Assembly: GCF_039830145.1 (NCBI RefSeq)
Contig: NZ_CP156082.1
Coordinates: 1,940,001 to 2,004,000, forward strand
Direction: 5' to 3'
DNA: 64,000 nt
Source: Croceibacterium sp. TMG7-5b_MA50
Lineage (GTDB): Bacteria; Pseudomonadota; Alphaproteobacteria; Sphingomonadales; Sphingomonadaceae
The notes under the pieces are model-generated. The model ran no database searches. It saw only the letters and a program-made list of their open reading frames with translations, and was not told where the DNA came from. Below are positions 1-8,535 of the stretch, one piece after another (positions within the stretch are counted from its first letter, which is position 1; each line of letters opens with the position of its first letter). Made by a program: the position numbers and the translations under genes.

Positions 1-185
1 AAGGCGGACCAGATGCCCCAACCCAGTTGCACCACGACCAACAGAGCGGAAAAGCTGCCAAAGGCGGCGGGGGACAACAGCTGCAACAGTGCCAGTGACA
101 GCCCGAAATGCGTCACCGCCACCGCGACCGGCCCCGCCGCCGCCAGGGCATAACGGACGGGCTTCAGATCCAGCCAGTGCTTCAC
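1..185 (-). CDS. Polysaccharide-locus membrane protein, probable flippase, N-terminal fragment
   Basis: The window edge cuts this gene; only about 61 N-terminal residues are visible. A GTG start at 185-183 overlaps the TGA of the upstream polymerase/ligase gene in a GTGA, so the two are translationally coupled. The visible part begins MKHWLDLKPVRYALAAAGP and continues with two hydrophobic stretches, as at the start of Wzx/MATE-type oligosaccharide flippases. The flippase call rests on position next to a Wzy-type gene and on hydrophobicity; no diagnostic motif lies inside the window. A different multi-pass membrane protein of the same locus is possible. Confidence 0.5.
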   Translation of the reverse strand, partial: MKHWLDLKPVRYALAAAGPVAVAVTHFGLSLALLQLLSPAAFGSFSALLVVVQLGWGIWSA

Positions 186-1540
186 GCCGGACGCGGGTCC
201 GTGGCGGGCGGCGCGGTCCGCGCGCGGCGCCGGTAGGATGCCGGTCGCTCCTCCGCATGCGGGCGGGTGAGCTGGCGGATGCAGGCGATCGCCAGCAGGA
301 TCGCCACCTGCCCCGGGTGATCGGGGACCAGGATGCTGGACTCGGTTAGGTTATGGCACAGCGCGAAGACCAGCAGGGCCAGGCACAGGCCTGCCAGGGT
401 CCGGTCGCGGGCCGGGCTCAGCAGCAATCGGCCGATCGGCAGGACGAACAGCACCAGCAGGGCCAGCACCGCCCCGACAATGCCGATCTCCATCAGCAGG
501 TCGAGATAGCCGTTATGCCCTTCCGCGATCATCCGGGTGATCCATGGGGAACTGGTGTAATCGTAGATGGGCGAGGTCGGCCCCACGTTCCAAACCGAGC
601 CGTAGCCGGCGCCAAGCCACGGACGATCCCCGATCGCGGCGACCAGCACCCGCCAGATCTGGATGCGGCCGGTGAAGGCGGACAGGCTGCTGTCGAGCTC
701 ATCCAGCCATGGCGGCACAAGGTACCAGGCGGCCAGGGTCACGGCCACCAGGACGATTGCCAGCGCCGGCAGCAGCAATGGGCGCAGCTGCGGACGGTAG
801 AGCTGGAACAGCGCCCCCGCCAAAAGGCCCACGCCGACCAGCGCGATCGAGGTCTTCGACCGGGTGCCCAGCAGGAACACGGCGGCGAGCACGATGAAGC
901 CGAAGCGCAGCAGCAGGCCCAGGCGCCCCACGCCGAAGCACAGCAACAGCAGCGTGGTGGCGGTCAGCAGGCCCGCGCCGTTCTTTTCCGGCATGACCCC
1001 GCGCCACGCGCCGACGATCGAGTCGTCCAGGATCGCACCGCGCAGCCGGTGGATCGCGCCGGGATGGACCGCCACCGCCGCCAGGTTCGCCAGTAGCAGG
1101 CCAAGCGCGACATACAGCACCACCGCCAGCGCGCGATCCGGGCCGAGATCATCAACGGTGCGATGGACCAGCCACACGACCACAATGGCGAGAATCAGCC
1201 GCCGCACACCCACCTGCGGCGCGACCGACCAGGTCATGCTGGCCGCGCACCAGGCGAGCAGCAGGAGCAGCGGCACGCCCATCGCCAGCAGCCGGTCCGG
1301 CTTGTTGAGAGGGTCGGCGCACACCAGCATGATGGCGACGCCCGCCAGGTAGAGCAGCTGCCGCGTGGTGTTCCCCGCGCCGGTGAAGTCGCCGACGAAC
1401 AGGACGTCGCCCGGCAGCAGGTTCAGTCGGGTGGCGCTGATGAACATGATCCCGCCCAGCACCAGCATGGCCAGGAACTGCCGCAGATCCTGCGGCTGGA
1501 GGCGGCGCCAGGCGCGCAGGTCGGGTCCGTGCATAGCCAT
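182..1540 (-). CDS. O-antigen ligase / Wzy-type polymerase family membrane protein
   Basis: This is a multi-pass inner-membrane protein of about 452 residues, with roughly 10-12 hydrophobic segments. The C-terminal third has the signature EGHNGYLDLLMEIGIVGAV, matching the H-N-x-x-L-x-x-x-x-E-x-G pattern of the Wzy_C/O-antigen ligase family, which joins or polymerises lipid-linked glycan repeat units on the periplasmic side. Within an exopolysaccharide cluster, polymerase is more likely than lipid A-core ligase. The ATG at 1540 is chosen because a longer frame would run into the GH12 gene; ATG 1534 is an alternative and neither has a strong Shine-Dalgarno. It follows the GH12 gene after 67 bases and overlaps the next gene by GTGA. 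Confidence 0.85.
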   Translation of the reverse strand: MAMHGPDLRAWRRLQPQDLRQFLAMLVLGGIMFISATRLNLLPGDVLFVGDFTGAGNTTRQLLYLAGVAIMLVCADPLNKPDRLLAMGVPLLLLLAWCAASMTWSVAPQVGVRRLILAIVVVWLVHRTVDDLGPDRALAVVLYVALGLLLANLAAVAVHPGAIHRLRGAILDDSIVGAWRGVMPEKNGAGLLTATTLLLLCFGVGRLGLLLRFGFIVLAAVFLLGTRSKTSIALVGVGLLAGALFQLYRPQLRPLLLPALAIVLVAVTLAAWYLVPPWLDELDSSLSAFTGRIQIWRVLVAAIGDRPWLGAGYGSVWNVGPTSPIYDYTSSPWITRMIAEGHNGYLDLLMEIGIVGAVLALLVLFVLPIGRLLLSPARDRTLAGLCLALLVFALCHNLTESSILVPDHPGQVAILLAIACIRQLTRPHAEERPASYRRRARTAPPATDPRPA

Positions 1541-1607
1541 CGCGCGTAGCACCGGGGCGCGGGAGCGACAATCTGCCGCCACCGCCCCCAATGGACCTGT
1601 CTCGTTC

Positions 1608-4007
1608 TCAGCCGAGCAGCAGGTCGCCCGCGCCAAGCTGCAGATTGGCCTCCAGCTGTGCGACGGCCACGCCGGCGGCGCCGCCCGGCCCGTCACTGTC
1701 GAACAGCACCAGCCCGCTCGCGGCATCGTAGACCAGGCCAGAATTGCCCGCCATCCGCGCCTCGCCCGATCCCAGTTCCAGCACCAGCTTGTCCTGCCCG
1801 GCCTTGAACCCGATGACCGTCAGGATGTCGTCCGCGCCGAAATCGGTCACATGGAAGATGTCGGTGCCGTGGCTGGCAGTCACGGTATCGCGGCCGCCGC
1901 CGGTGAACAGCTCGTTATGGCCCACGCCCAGTTGCAGCGTATCGTCGCCGCCGGTCCCATGATAGGTGCGGCCGGTCAGATGCCAGCGTGCATCGTAATC
2001 GGCCTGTACGGTGATGCCGTCATCCTGCACCCAGCGCTGCACCGCGCCCAGGTGCTGGCCCGCGCCGTCGAAGCTGCGCACGGTCAGCACGCCCGTGCGA
2101 TCCACCTCGCTCAATTGATAGCCGGTCAGCTTGCCGTCGGCATCCAGCTGGTCGATCCGGGCAACGAAGCTGCCGGACCGCGTCGTCACGGTGCTGCCGG
2201 TCAGCGCGCCTGCCGCGTCATAGGCATGAACGGTGGTGACATCGCCGCGCACCAGTTCGACCGTGCGGCCGGTCACCTGCCATTGCCGGTCGTAGACCAG
2301 CGATTCCTTGCTGTCGTCGCCGTGCCAGATCTCCCGCGCATAGCTGGTGAGCGTGGCGGTCGCGTCATAGGCGGCCAGCGCCAGTCCATCCGCCTGCACG
2401 AAGGATGCGTCCCAGCCGATCTGCACGCCGCCCGCGGTGAAGTGCTTGGTGAAGACGTGCCCCTCGGGCGCGGTGCTGATGATGTCCCAGCCGGTCAGTA
2501 CCCCGCCCAGGTCGTAATGCCGGATCAGCGGGTCGCCGACCGCATCCTTGCCCTCGCTGATATAGCCGGTGACGAGGCCGAAGGCGTCATGCACGGCCAC
2601 CATCGCGCTCGTGTCCTCGCCCGCGCCATCATCGGGTCGCGCCGGCTCCACCACCTCCAGCACATGCGCGCCGGTCCCGTCGATCCGCGTGGTGGTCTGC
2701 ACGCCGGCATCATCGGCGGCAGTCATCTTCACGTCGAAGCCGCTGATCGTGACCTCGCCCGCACCGCCGATGATCTCCGCCCCGAAATGCACGGAGGCGA
2801 GCCATTCATCGGGGCTGACGATGCCCAGCTCGCCAAGCCGGGCAAACAGGTCGAGCAGGTCGATCTCGCCCGCCAGCACCGTTTCGCCCAGGATCACCGC
2901 GGTGTAGACATCCATGTTCCAAATTTCGGCCGTGACGCCCTGGTATTCCCAGGTGCCGACCTTTTCGCCCCACGGCTGATGCTCGTGCGCGTGGGTCCAG
3001 ATCATGATCTCGTTGGTGACGTTGCCCGGCCCGCCATTGGGCACATCGGTCAGCCAGATGTCGTAGGCGACGTTGAAGCTGCCGGTGCTGCCCGCGATGC
3101 TGGTGTCCCAGCTGGTGGTCAGCGCACTGACGTCGGACAGCTGCACGGGGAAGGTGCGGGTCGTGTCCGCCGCATTGATCGTGTCGCCCCATGGCGCCGC
3201 GCCGAAGAACAGTTCGGGATAGCCGCGCACGGGGGCATAGGGATCGGTGGTTGTGGGGAAGTCCCACCGGAACGTCGTCGCCTTGGCGAAGTCGTTCTTG
3301 TCGTAAGTGCTGTCGATGAAGAAATCGACGCCTTCCTTCAGCTCGCCCGCGCCCCAGGCATTGTTGTGGACGTACAGGCCGTTCATCGCGACCGTGGCGA
3401 TCCCGTCCATCAGCGTCAGCCCGGCGGGTGCCGGGGTGCCCACGCTGGAATAGCCGAAATCGGCCGCCTGCAGCCCGACCAGGGTGACATCCGCCAACGT
3501 CAGCCGCTCCCCACCGCCGAGGTCGATCACCAGGTTCGCGCCGTCCTGGCGGGCCTTGCCCGCGATGTCGGCGAAGCTGGCGAAGGAATAGCCTTCCAGC
3601 CGGATCGTGTCGAAGCCGCTGACGAAGCCGATCAGCGTGTCGCTGCCATTGCCGCGCTCCACCACGAAGACGTCCGCGCTGGCGCCGCCATACAGCACGT
3701 CATCGCCGCCCTTGCCGTTCACCGTCGTCATGACGCCACCGGCCTGGATCAGGTTGGCGGAGCTGTTGCCGGTCGCTGCGACGCCCGCCCAGCTCAGCAT
3801 GTACATCGCCTCGAACCCTTCGGGCATGATGTACGCGCCCCAATATCCGACATGGAGCGTGTCGTAACCTTCGCCGGCCTGCTCCACGACTTGGGCCGTG
3901 GGCGACCACAGGTAATAGGTGTCGTTACCCAACCCGCCGATGGTCAGCGTATTGTCGCCGGCGTGAAACAGGTTGTCGCCGTCCGTACCGCGAATTACCT
4001 CGACCAT
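1608..4007 (-). CDS. Secreted GH12 beta-glycanase with RTX calcium-binding repeats
   Basis: The protein has 799 residues and no N-terminal signal peptide. Residues 1-190 carry RTX-type segments (GGLGNDTYYL, GKGGDDVLYGG). Residues about 205-425 match the GH12 fold (endo-beta-1,4-glucanase/xyloglucanase), with the expected nucleophile E333 in TNEIMIW and acid/base E411 in HFGAEIIGGAGEV. Residues about 460-690 contain degenerate repeats resembling YDxxGxLTG. The C terminus returns to RTX-like sequence (GTGGDDTLQLG, DTVTASHGTDIFHV) of the kind seen in type I secreted proteins. The likely role is secretion through an ABC exporter encoded elsewhere, followed by cleavage of a beta-1,4-glucan-like chain. 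The position between a glycosyltransferase and the polymerase suggests it trims or releases the locus's own polysaccharide. GH12 membership is well supported; the substrate is inferred. Confidence 0.85.
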   Translation of the reverse strand: MVEVIRGTDGDNLFHAGDNTLTIGGLGNDTYYLWSPTAQVVEQAGEGYDTLHVGYWGAYIMPEGFEAMYMLSWAGVAATGNSSANLIQAGGVMTTVNGKGGDDVLYGGASADVFVVERGNGSDTLIGFVSGFDTIRLEGYSFASFADIAGKARQDGANLVIDLGGGERLTLADVTLVGLQAADFGYSSVGTPAPAGLTLMDGIATVAMNGLYVHNNAWGAGELKEGVDFFIDSTYDKNDFAKATTFRWDFPTTTDPYAPVRGYPELFFGAAPWGDTINAADTTRTFPVQLSDVSALTTSWDTSIAGSTGSFNVAYDIWLTDVPNGGPGNVTNEIMIWTHAHEHQPWGEKVGTWEYQGVTAEIWNMDVYTAVILGETVLAGEIDLLDLFARLGELGIVSPDEWLASVHFGAEIIGGAGEVTISGFDVKMTAADDAGVQTTTRIDGTGAHVLEVVEPARPDDGAGEDTSAMVAVHDAFGLVTGYISEGKDAVGDPLIRHYDLGGVLTGWDIISTAPEGHVFTKHFTAGGVQIGWDASFVQADGLALAAYDATATLTSYAREIWHGDDSKESLVYDRQWQVTGRTVELVRGDVTTVHAYDAAGALTGSTVTTRSGSFVARIDQLDADGKLTGYQLSEVDRTGVLTVRSFDGAGQHLGAVQRWVQDDGITVQADYDARWHLTGRTYHGTGGDDTLQLGVGHNELFTGGGRDTVTASHGTDIFHVTDFGADDILTVIGFKAGQDKLVLELGSGEARMAGNSGLVYDAASGLVLFDSDGPGGAAGVAVAQLEANLQLGAGDLLLG

Positions 4008-4047
4008 AATTAGCGCTCCGAAATTGCCTCCGCTTTCTCGGTTGTTA

Positions 4048-4069
4048 CCGGCGCGTGAGTATGCGCCGG
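4048..4069. promoter_or_regulatory. Small inverted repeat in the GH12 leader
   Basis: CCGGCGC at 4048-4054 pairs with GCGCCGG at 4063-4069 around an 8-base loop. It lies 41-62 bases upstream of the GH12 start codon, inside the probable 5' leader. Its function is unknown. Confidence 0.35.
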
Positions 4070-4135
4070 GTGACCAGCGTCGGTTAACCGCGTTTCATTA
4101 TGATTAGTGATTTGTATCTACTTGGAGAACGGACG

Positions 4136-4151
4136 TAGGGGCTTTCCCCTA
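4136..4151. promoter_or_regulatory. Short hairpin between GT4 and GH12 genes
   Basis: TAGGGG at 4136-4141 pairs with CCCCTA at 4146-4151 around the loop CTTT. It lies just downstream (minus-strand sense) of the larger dyad at 4160-4190. Confidence 0.3.
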
Positions 4152-4159
4152 ATCAACAA

Positions 4160-4190
4160 TGTTGTCCAGACGACTGTCGGATGGACAACA
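4160..4190. promoter_or_regulatory. 31-base symmetric dyad after the GT4 stop, terminator or operator
   Basis: TGTTGTCCA (4160-4168) and TGGACAACA (4182-4190) are perfect complements. Inside them lie GA, then CGAC-T-GTCG, then GA, so the whole element is symmetric about 4175 apart from opposed GA pairs. It starts 15 bases downstream of the GT4 stop and 153 bases upstream of the GH12 start. No strong T-run follows on the minus strand, so it could be a weak terminator or a protein-binding site. Confidence 0.5.
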
Positions 4191-4205
4191 ATCCGTATTT
4201 TCTGT

Positions 4206-5288
4206 TTAATAATGCGCCAGCAGGTCGTCCGCGATGACGTTCCAGTCCAGCTGCTCCGCAGCCGTGCGTGCCGCGCCCGCCTGCAGGGTCCGGCGCAGTT
4301 GCGAATCGCCTGCCAGCCGCGCCAGCGCGCCGGCCAGCGCATCCACGTCGCCCGGCGGGACCAGCAGCCCGTTCACCCCGTCCTGGACCGTGTCGGGGAT
4401 GCCGCCCACGGCCGAGGCCACGGCGAAGCGGCCGTTGGCCATCGCCGCCGCCAGCACCCCGCTCTGCGTGGCGCTGTGATAGGGCAGCACCAGGCAGTCC
4501 GCCGCCCCGATCCGTTCCACAAGGTCGGCGGAGGTAATGTAGCCGCGCCGGACGGTGACTTGCGGCAAGGCGGCGAAATCGTCGCCCAGCCGGTCCAGTT
4601 CCGGGCCGGAGCCTGCCAGTTCCAGCGCGATGGGCACACCGTCCGCCACCAGCCGGCGCATGGCCGCCAACAGCACGTCCAGCCCCTTGTACGCCTCCAT
4701 CCGGCCGAACATCAGCACGCGGAAATCGGTCGGGGGCGGCACCGGCGGCCCGGCCAGGATGGTGCCGTGGACGGTGAGCTGCACCCGATTGTCCCGGTGC
4801 GGCGGCGGCAGGTATTCCGCCAGGTACTGCGCCCGGCACAGTCCGCCATGCACGAACAGCACCTGCGCCCGTGCGCGGGCGAAGCGGCGCACCGGCGCCA
4901 GCCGCGCAGCGATCTTCGCATCCCGGCCGCTGTGCGGGACAGCATCGTGGATGGTCATCGCCGTGCGGCAGAACGGGCGCGCCGCAACCAGCGTCACCGC
5001 CGCCATGACCGCCTTCACCAGACCGGAGGGTTCCTGCCAGTGCAGCACGTCCGGGCGAAAGCGCGCGATCGCCTGCATCAGCCCGGGCAGTTCCGCCGGG
5101 CGGAAGTCGCAATGGCGCAGCGTCACGCAGGGGGCGTCGGGCTGCGGCCGGTCGGCGAAGTCCGCCCCCAGCCGCGCGGTGTCGATCACCAGCAGCACCT
5201 TGGCCCGACGCGCCAGCGCGCGCGCGAGCAGGAAGGCGTATTCTTCGAAATGCGGGGCGACCATCACGATCCGCTGCGTGTCATTCAT
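4206..5288 (-). CDS. Glycosyltransferase family 4 (GT-B fold)
   Basis: This protein of about 360 residues starts MNDTQRIVMVAPHF. The C-terminal half is a Glycos_transf_1 domain with FGRMEAYKGLDVLLAAM, an AGSGPEL turn and the donor-binding segment PYHSATQSGVLAAAMANG followed by GGIPDTV and GLLVPPGDVDAL. It probably adds one sugar from a nucleotide-sugar donor to the lipid-linked exopolysaccharide repeat unit on the cytoplasmic face. ATG 5288 is preferred over the upstream ATG at 5333 because alignable sequence begins there. It follows the acyltransferase gene in the same direction with a short gap. Donor and acceptor cannot be read from the sequence. Confidence 0.88.
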   Translation of the reverse strand: MNDTQRIVMVAPHFEEYAFLLARALARRAKVLLVIDTARLGADFADRPQPDAPCVTLRHCDFRPAELPGLMQAIARFRPDVLHWQEPSGLVKAVMAAVTLVAARPFCRTAMTIHDAVPHSGRDAKIAARLAPVRRFARARAQVLFVHGGLCRAQYLAEYLPPPHRDNRVQLTVHGTILAGPPVPPPTDFRVLMFGRMEAYKGLDVLLAAMRRLVADGVPIALELAGSGPELDRLGDDFAALPQVTVRRGYITSADLVERIGAADCLVLPYHSATQSGVLAAAMANGRFAVASAVGGIPDTVQDGVNGLLVPPGDVDALAGALARLAGDSQLRRTLQAGAARTAAEQLDWNVIADDLLAHY

Positions 5289-5346
5289 CGTGCTGCTGCC
5301 CCGGTCCGTTGATGCGATAAACTGATGCGGCACTCCGCCGCCATGC

Positions 5347-6438
5347 TCAAGAGGGCGGCTCGAGCGGGCCGGAGACGAGGTTGGTGCGCGCGGCCACCGG
5401 CGGGTTGCGCCGCATCAGCCACATCGTCGGCACCTCCACCAGCCGCCATGTCGCGATGGCCGCGCCGCAGCATGCAACCAGCGTGACCGCACCATAGAAG
5501 AGCAGGCCGGCCATACCGGTCCAGCCCGTCACCTGCCATGCGCGGGTCGCGGCGGACAGGACGATGGGATGGGTCAGGTACAGGGAATACGACACCGTCC
5601 CCAGCAGCAGCGGCAGTCGCCACCGCGGCAGTCGCTCGCGCGCTTCCAGCGCCAGCGTCCCGGTCATGATCGCGGTCGCGGGCAGGCCCCAATAGAGGAA
5701 CCTGCCGCCGACCGCTTCCGGCAGGATCAGCATCGTCGCCAGGCCGGCGACCACCAGCAGGGCGGCGACCGGCGGGGCGATGCGCGCCAGCCACCCGGTG
5801 CGCGTCCACATCCAGCCCAGCAGGACGCCGCAGCCGAATTCCAGCACCAGCGGCGCGGTGTAGAAGGCCAGCGCCGACAAGGGCGCCGTATCGACCATCC
5901 GGCCCAGCGCGACCGCCGCCAGCAGCGCCGCCGCCACCGCCAGTGCCCGCCCCCGCCCCGACAGCGGCAAAGCCAGCGCGAACAGCAAGTAGAACGCCAT
6001 TTCGTAATTCAGCGTCCAGCCGGGCACCACCAGCGGATACAGCCCCGGCACCGTCGGGTTGGGCCACGGCACGAACAGCAGCGATGCGATCAGGTGGACA
6101 TCATCCAGCCGGCTGGTCCGCAGCAGGCCAGGGGCGATCAGCGCCACCGCCGCGGTGAACAAGGTCACCGCCCAGTACAACGGCACCACGCGCACGATCC
6201 GGCGGAACATGAACCGCCCCGGCGTCTGCGGCCGCCCGTCCGTGGTGATCCACATGATCGCGCCGCTTATGACGAAGAAGATGTCCACGCCGCCCGCCAG
6301 TCCAACCGGCAAAGACGGTGTGACGCCGAATGCCGGCACCTGCAGGTCCAGGTGGAACACCACCACCATCAGCGCCGCCAGTGCCCGCAGATATTGTATT
6401 CCGACCAGTTCGCCCCCGCCGGCCCGCTTCGTGCGCAT
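5347..6438 (-). CDS. Acyltransferase 3 family (OafA/YrhL-like) membrane protein
   Basis: This 363-residue integral membrane protein has about ten hydrophobic helices. The N-terminal segment IQYLRALAALMVVVFHLD carries the conserved Arg and His of the acyltransferase-3 family, which transfers acetyl or other acyl groups to glycans. A clear ribosome site (AGAGGGG) precedes ATG 6438. It is the first gene of the leftward exopolysaccharide arm and diverges from the wza-type gene. The likely role is O-acetylation (or succinylation) of the exopolysaccharide. Acyl group and target sugar are not determined. Confidence 0.88.
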   Translation of the reverse strand: MRTKRAGGGELVGIQYLRALAALMVVVFHLDLQVPAFGVTPSLPVGLAGGVDIFFVISGAIMWITTDGRPQTPGRFMFRRIVRVVPLYWAVTLFTAAVALIAPGLLRTSRLDDVHLIASLLFVPWPNPTVPGLYPLVVPGWTLNYEMAFYLLFALALPLSGRGRALAVAAALLAAVALGRMVDTAPLSALAFYTAPLVLEFGCGVLLGWMWTRTGWLARIAPPVAALLVVAGLATMLILPEAVGGRFLYWGLPATAIMTGTLALEARERLPRWRLPLLLGTVSYSLYLTHPIVLSAATRAWQVTGWTGMAGLLFYGAVTLVACCGAAIATWRLVEVPTMWLMRRNPPVAARTNLVSGPLEPPS

Positions 6439-6630
6439 CAGAACCCCTCTTCCATCGGCATGGCGGCAATGCGGGTAGCTTACCAGTGATTAAGAAGATG
6501 TCGCCTATGACGATGCCCCGAAATGGGGCGCTGCGCCGCCCAATTCGCCGGGCAGCCGCTTGGGCAGAACCTTGCCTCGCCCGTGTGCCAGGACTACGGC
6601 TTAGGTCACAAGAGAGTGGGGATTCTAATT

Positions 6631-7194
6631 GTGCGCTTGCTGATCTGCATGCTGGCCCTGCTGGTCGGCGCCTGCGCTTCCGTCGACACTGCGACCATCG
6701 CTAGCGGACCGCGCTATACCGATCAGCAGATGGACGAGAACTACCCGTTGGGCGTGGGCGACAAGGTTCGCCTGACCGTCTACCGGGAAGAGAACCTGTC
6801 GGGCGAATTCCCCGTCGGCCCGGCCGGCACGATCTCCGTGCCGCTGATCGGCACGGTGCCGGTGACCGGCGAAAGCGCGGATGCGGTCGCGGAAGCGATC
6901 CGGATGCGCCTTGCCGACGGCTACCTCAAGGATCCGCGCGTCAATGTGGAGCTGGTGCAGCTGCGCCCCTATTTCATCCTGGGCGAGGTGAGCGATCCTG
7001 GCCGCTATGAATATGCCTCCGGCCTGACGGCGCTGAACGCCATCGCCACCGCCGGAGGCTTCACCCCCCGGTCGGAGAAGCGCGTCCTGTATATCCGGGC
7101 GGCCGGGACCGAAGGGGAACAGGCCTATCGCCTGACCGCGGACTTGCGCATCCGGCCGGGTGACACGCTGCGCGTCGGCGAGCGGCTGTTCTGA
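6631..7194 (+). CDS. Wza/GumB-type polysaccharide export lipoprotein
   Basis: This short protein (187 residues) has a lipoprotein signal (LLVGAC, lipidated Cys15), a Poly_export domain (YPLGVGDKVRLTVYREE through the VNVEL segment) and one SLBB motif (FILGEVSDPGRYEYASG). It is expected to form or gate the outer-membrane exit channel for the exopolysaccharide together with the Wzc-type kinase. A GTG start at 6631 is chosen because GGGGA lies about ten bases upstream and it opens directly into the signal peptide; the frame stays open upstream to 6523. It starts the rightward arm, and the next gene begins four bases after its stop. It is smaller than E. coli Wza. Confidence 0.9.
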   Translation: MRLLICMLALLVGACASVDTATIASGPRYTDQQMDENYPLGVGDKVRLTVYREENLSGEFPVGPAGTISVPLIGTVPVTGESADAVAEAIRMRLADGYLKDPRVNVELVQLRPYFILGEVSDPGRYEYASGLTALNAIATAGGFTPRSEKRVLYIRAAGTEGEQAYRLTADLRIRPGDTLRVGERLF

Positions 7195-7198
7195 CATC

Positions 7199-8527
7199 AT
7201 GCCGCGCCTGTCAGGTCCGCGAAAGCCTGCCCTTGTCGCGGCACTGCTGGCCGGGTGCGCCCTCCAGCCCGGTACGGCGTACGGGCAGATTGCGGTGCCG
7301 GGGCAGGACGGCATCCTGATCCAGCCGGTGCTGCCGTTCGATTACGACCAGGACCGCAACACCTCCCTGCGGCAGCAGATCCAGCTCGATTATGGCGGCA
7401 TCGGCCTGCGCAGCGGCACGGTGCTGATCTCCCCACGCGTCACGGTGGGCGGGGGCGCATCGGATAACCCGCTGCTGTTGCCCGGCGACAATCCGGGCGA
7501 TGTCTATGGCCGGGTGACCTCCGCCGTGGATGTACGCAGCGACTGGGCCCGCCACCGGATCGGCCTGTCCGGCAGCGCCGTGCTGACCCGCTTTGCCGAG
7601 GTCGAGCGGCTGAACCGTACCGAGTGGGACCTGGGCGCCGATGGCCGCCTGGACGTGGGCGATTATGCCAGCGTCACGGCGGAGGCGCGGCTGTCCCGCG
7701 TGCAGGAGGATCCGTTCGTCAGCGGGCTTGATTCATCCGTCGCCATCCTTTCCCGCTACCGCCGGGCGTTCGGCGCGCTGCGCGGCACCCGGCAGTTCGG
7801 CCGCACCCGGATCACCGCCACCGCCGCCATCGAGGATTTCACCTTTGCCGACCTGACCCAGTCGGACGGCACGGTCATCAGCCAGGATGCGCGCGACCGG
7901 CACGAACAGACCTACGCCGCGCAGCTCGAATACGCCTTCTCCCCCGGTCTCGTCGCTTATGCGCAGGGCAGCTATCGGGCGACCGGCTTCGACCTGCCGG
8001 GCACGCCGCTCCGCCCCGTGCGCGACGGATCGGGCTGGCGCCTGCTGGCAGGGGCCAATGCCGACCTGCCCGGCCGCCTGCGGGGCACGCTGGCCGCCGG
8101 CTTTACCCGCCGCACCTTCAACGATCCGCAGTTCCAGCCTGTTTCCGGCTTCTCCGCGCAAGGGGAGGTCACCTGGTTCGCCAACCCGCTGACCAACGTG
8201 ACCCTGTCAGCCCGTCGGCTGCTGCAGGAACCGCCGTTGGCCGGCGGCGACATCTTCTTCGAGAACAGCGCCCGGCTGACGCTGGAACGCCGCGCGCGCC
8301 GCGCCCTGCTGCTGGGGCTCAGCGGCTATCTGGGGCAGGTGGACTATGTCCGCTCCCCCGTGTCGTTCAACGTGCGGCAGGCCACCGCCAGCGCCGAATA
8401 TTTCGCCCCCCGCTGGTTCGACGTGCGGCTCTCCGCCAGCTGGACGCGGCGTGAGGGATCGCAGGCGACGATCAACGCCGACATGCGCGAACTCGCCGCA
8501 AACCTGACCCTCACCTTCCATCCTTGA
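7199..8527 (+). CDS. Outer-membrane beta-barrel protein of the exopolysaccharide locus
   Basis: The protein has 442 residues with a signal peptide ending near GTAYGQ. Most of the chain is alternating hydrophobic/polar beta-strand sequence with recurrent aromatic girdle residues, ending in LAANLTLTFHP, compatible with an outer-membrane beta barrel. It resembles the BBP2/PF10082-type proteins found between wza- and wzc-like genes in sphingomonad and other alphaproteobacterial exopolysaccharide clusters. It may assist export or anchoring of polymer. ATG 7199 lies four bases after the wza stop. The family assignment is by pattern and context, so moderate. Confidence 0.7.
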   Translation: MPRLSGPRKPALVAALLAGCALQPGTAYGQIAVPGQDGILIQPVLPFDYDQDRNTSLRQQIQLDYGGIGLRSGTVLISPRVTVGGGASDNPLLLPGDNPGDVYGRVTSAVDVRSDWARHRIGLSGSAVLTRFAEVERLNRTEWDLGADGRLDVGDYASVTAEARLSRVQEDPFVSGLDSSVAILSRYRRAFGALRGTRQFGRTRITATAAIEDFTFADLTQSDGTVISQDARDRHEQTYAAQLEYAFSPGLVAYAQGSYRATGFDLPGTPLRPVRDGSGWRLLAGANADLPGRLRGTLAAGFTRRTFNDPQFQPVSGFSAQGEVTWFANPLTNVTLSARRLLQEPPLAGGDIFFENSARLTLERRARRALLLGLSGYLGQVDYVRSPVSFNVRQATASAEYFAPRWFDVRLSASWTRREGSQATINADMRELAANLTLTFHP

Positions 8528-8535
8528 GGCATTCC

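Noticed and set aside
1365-4013. An 882-codon open frame on the plus strand opposite the GH12-RTX gene
   Set aside because: Its sequence is low-complexity, rich in Ala, Gly, Arg, Gln and His with no domain, and mirrors the codon structure of the real gene on the other strand.
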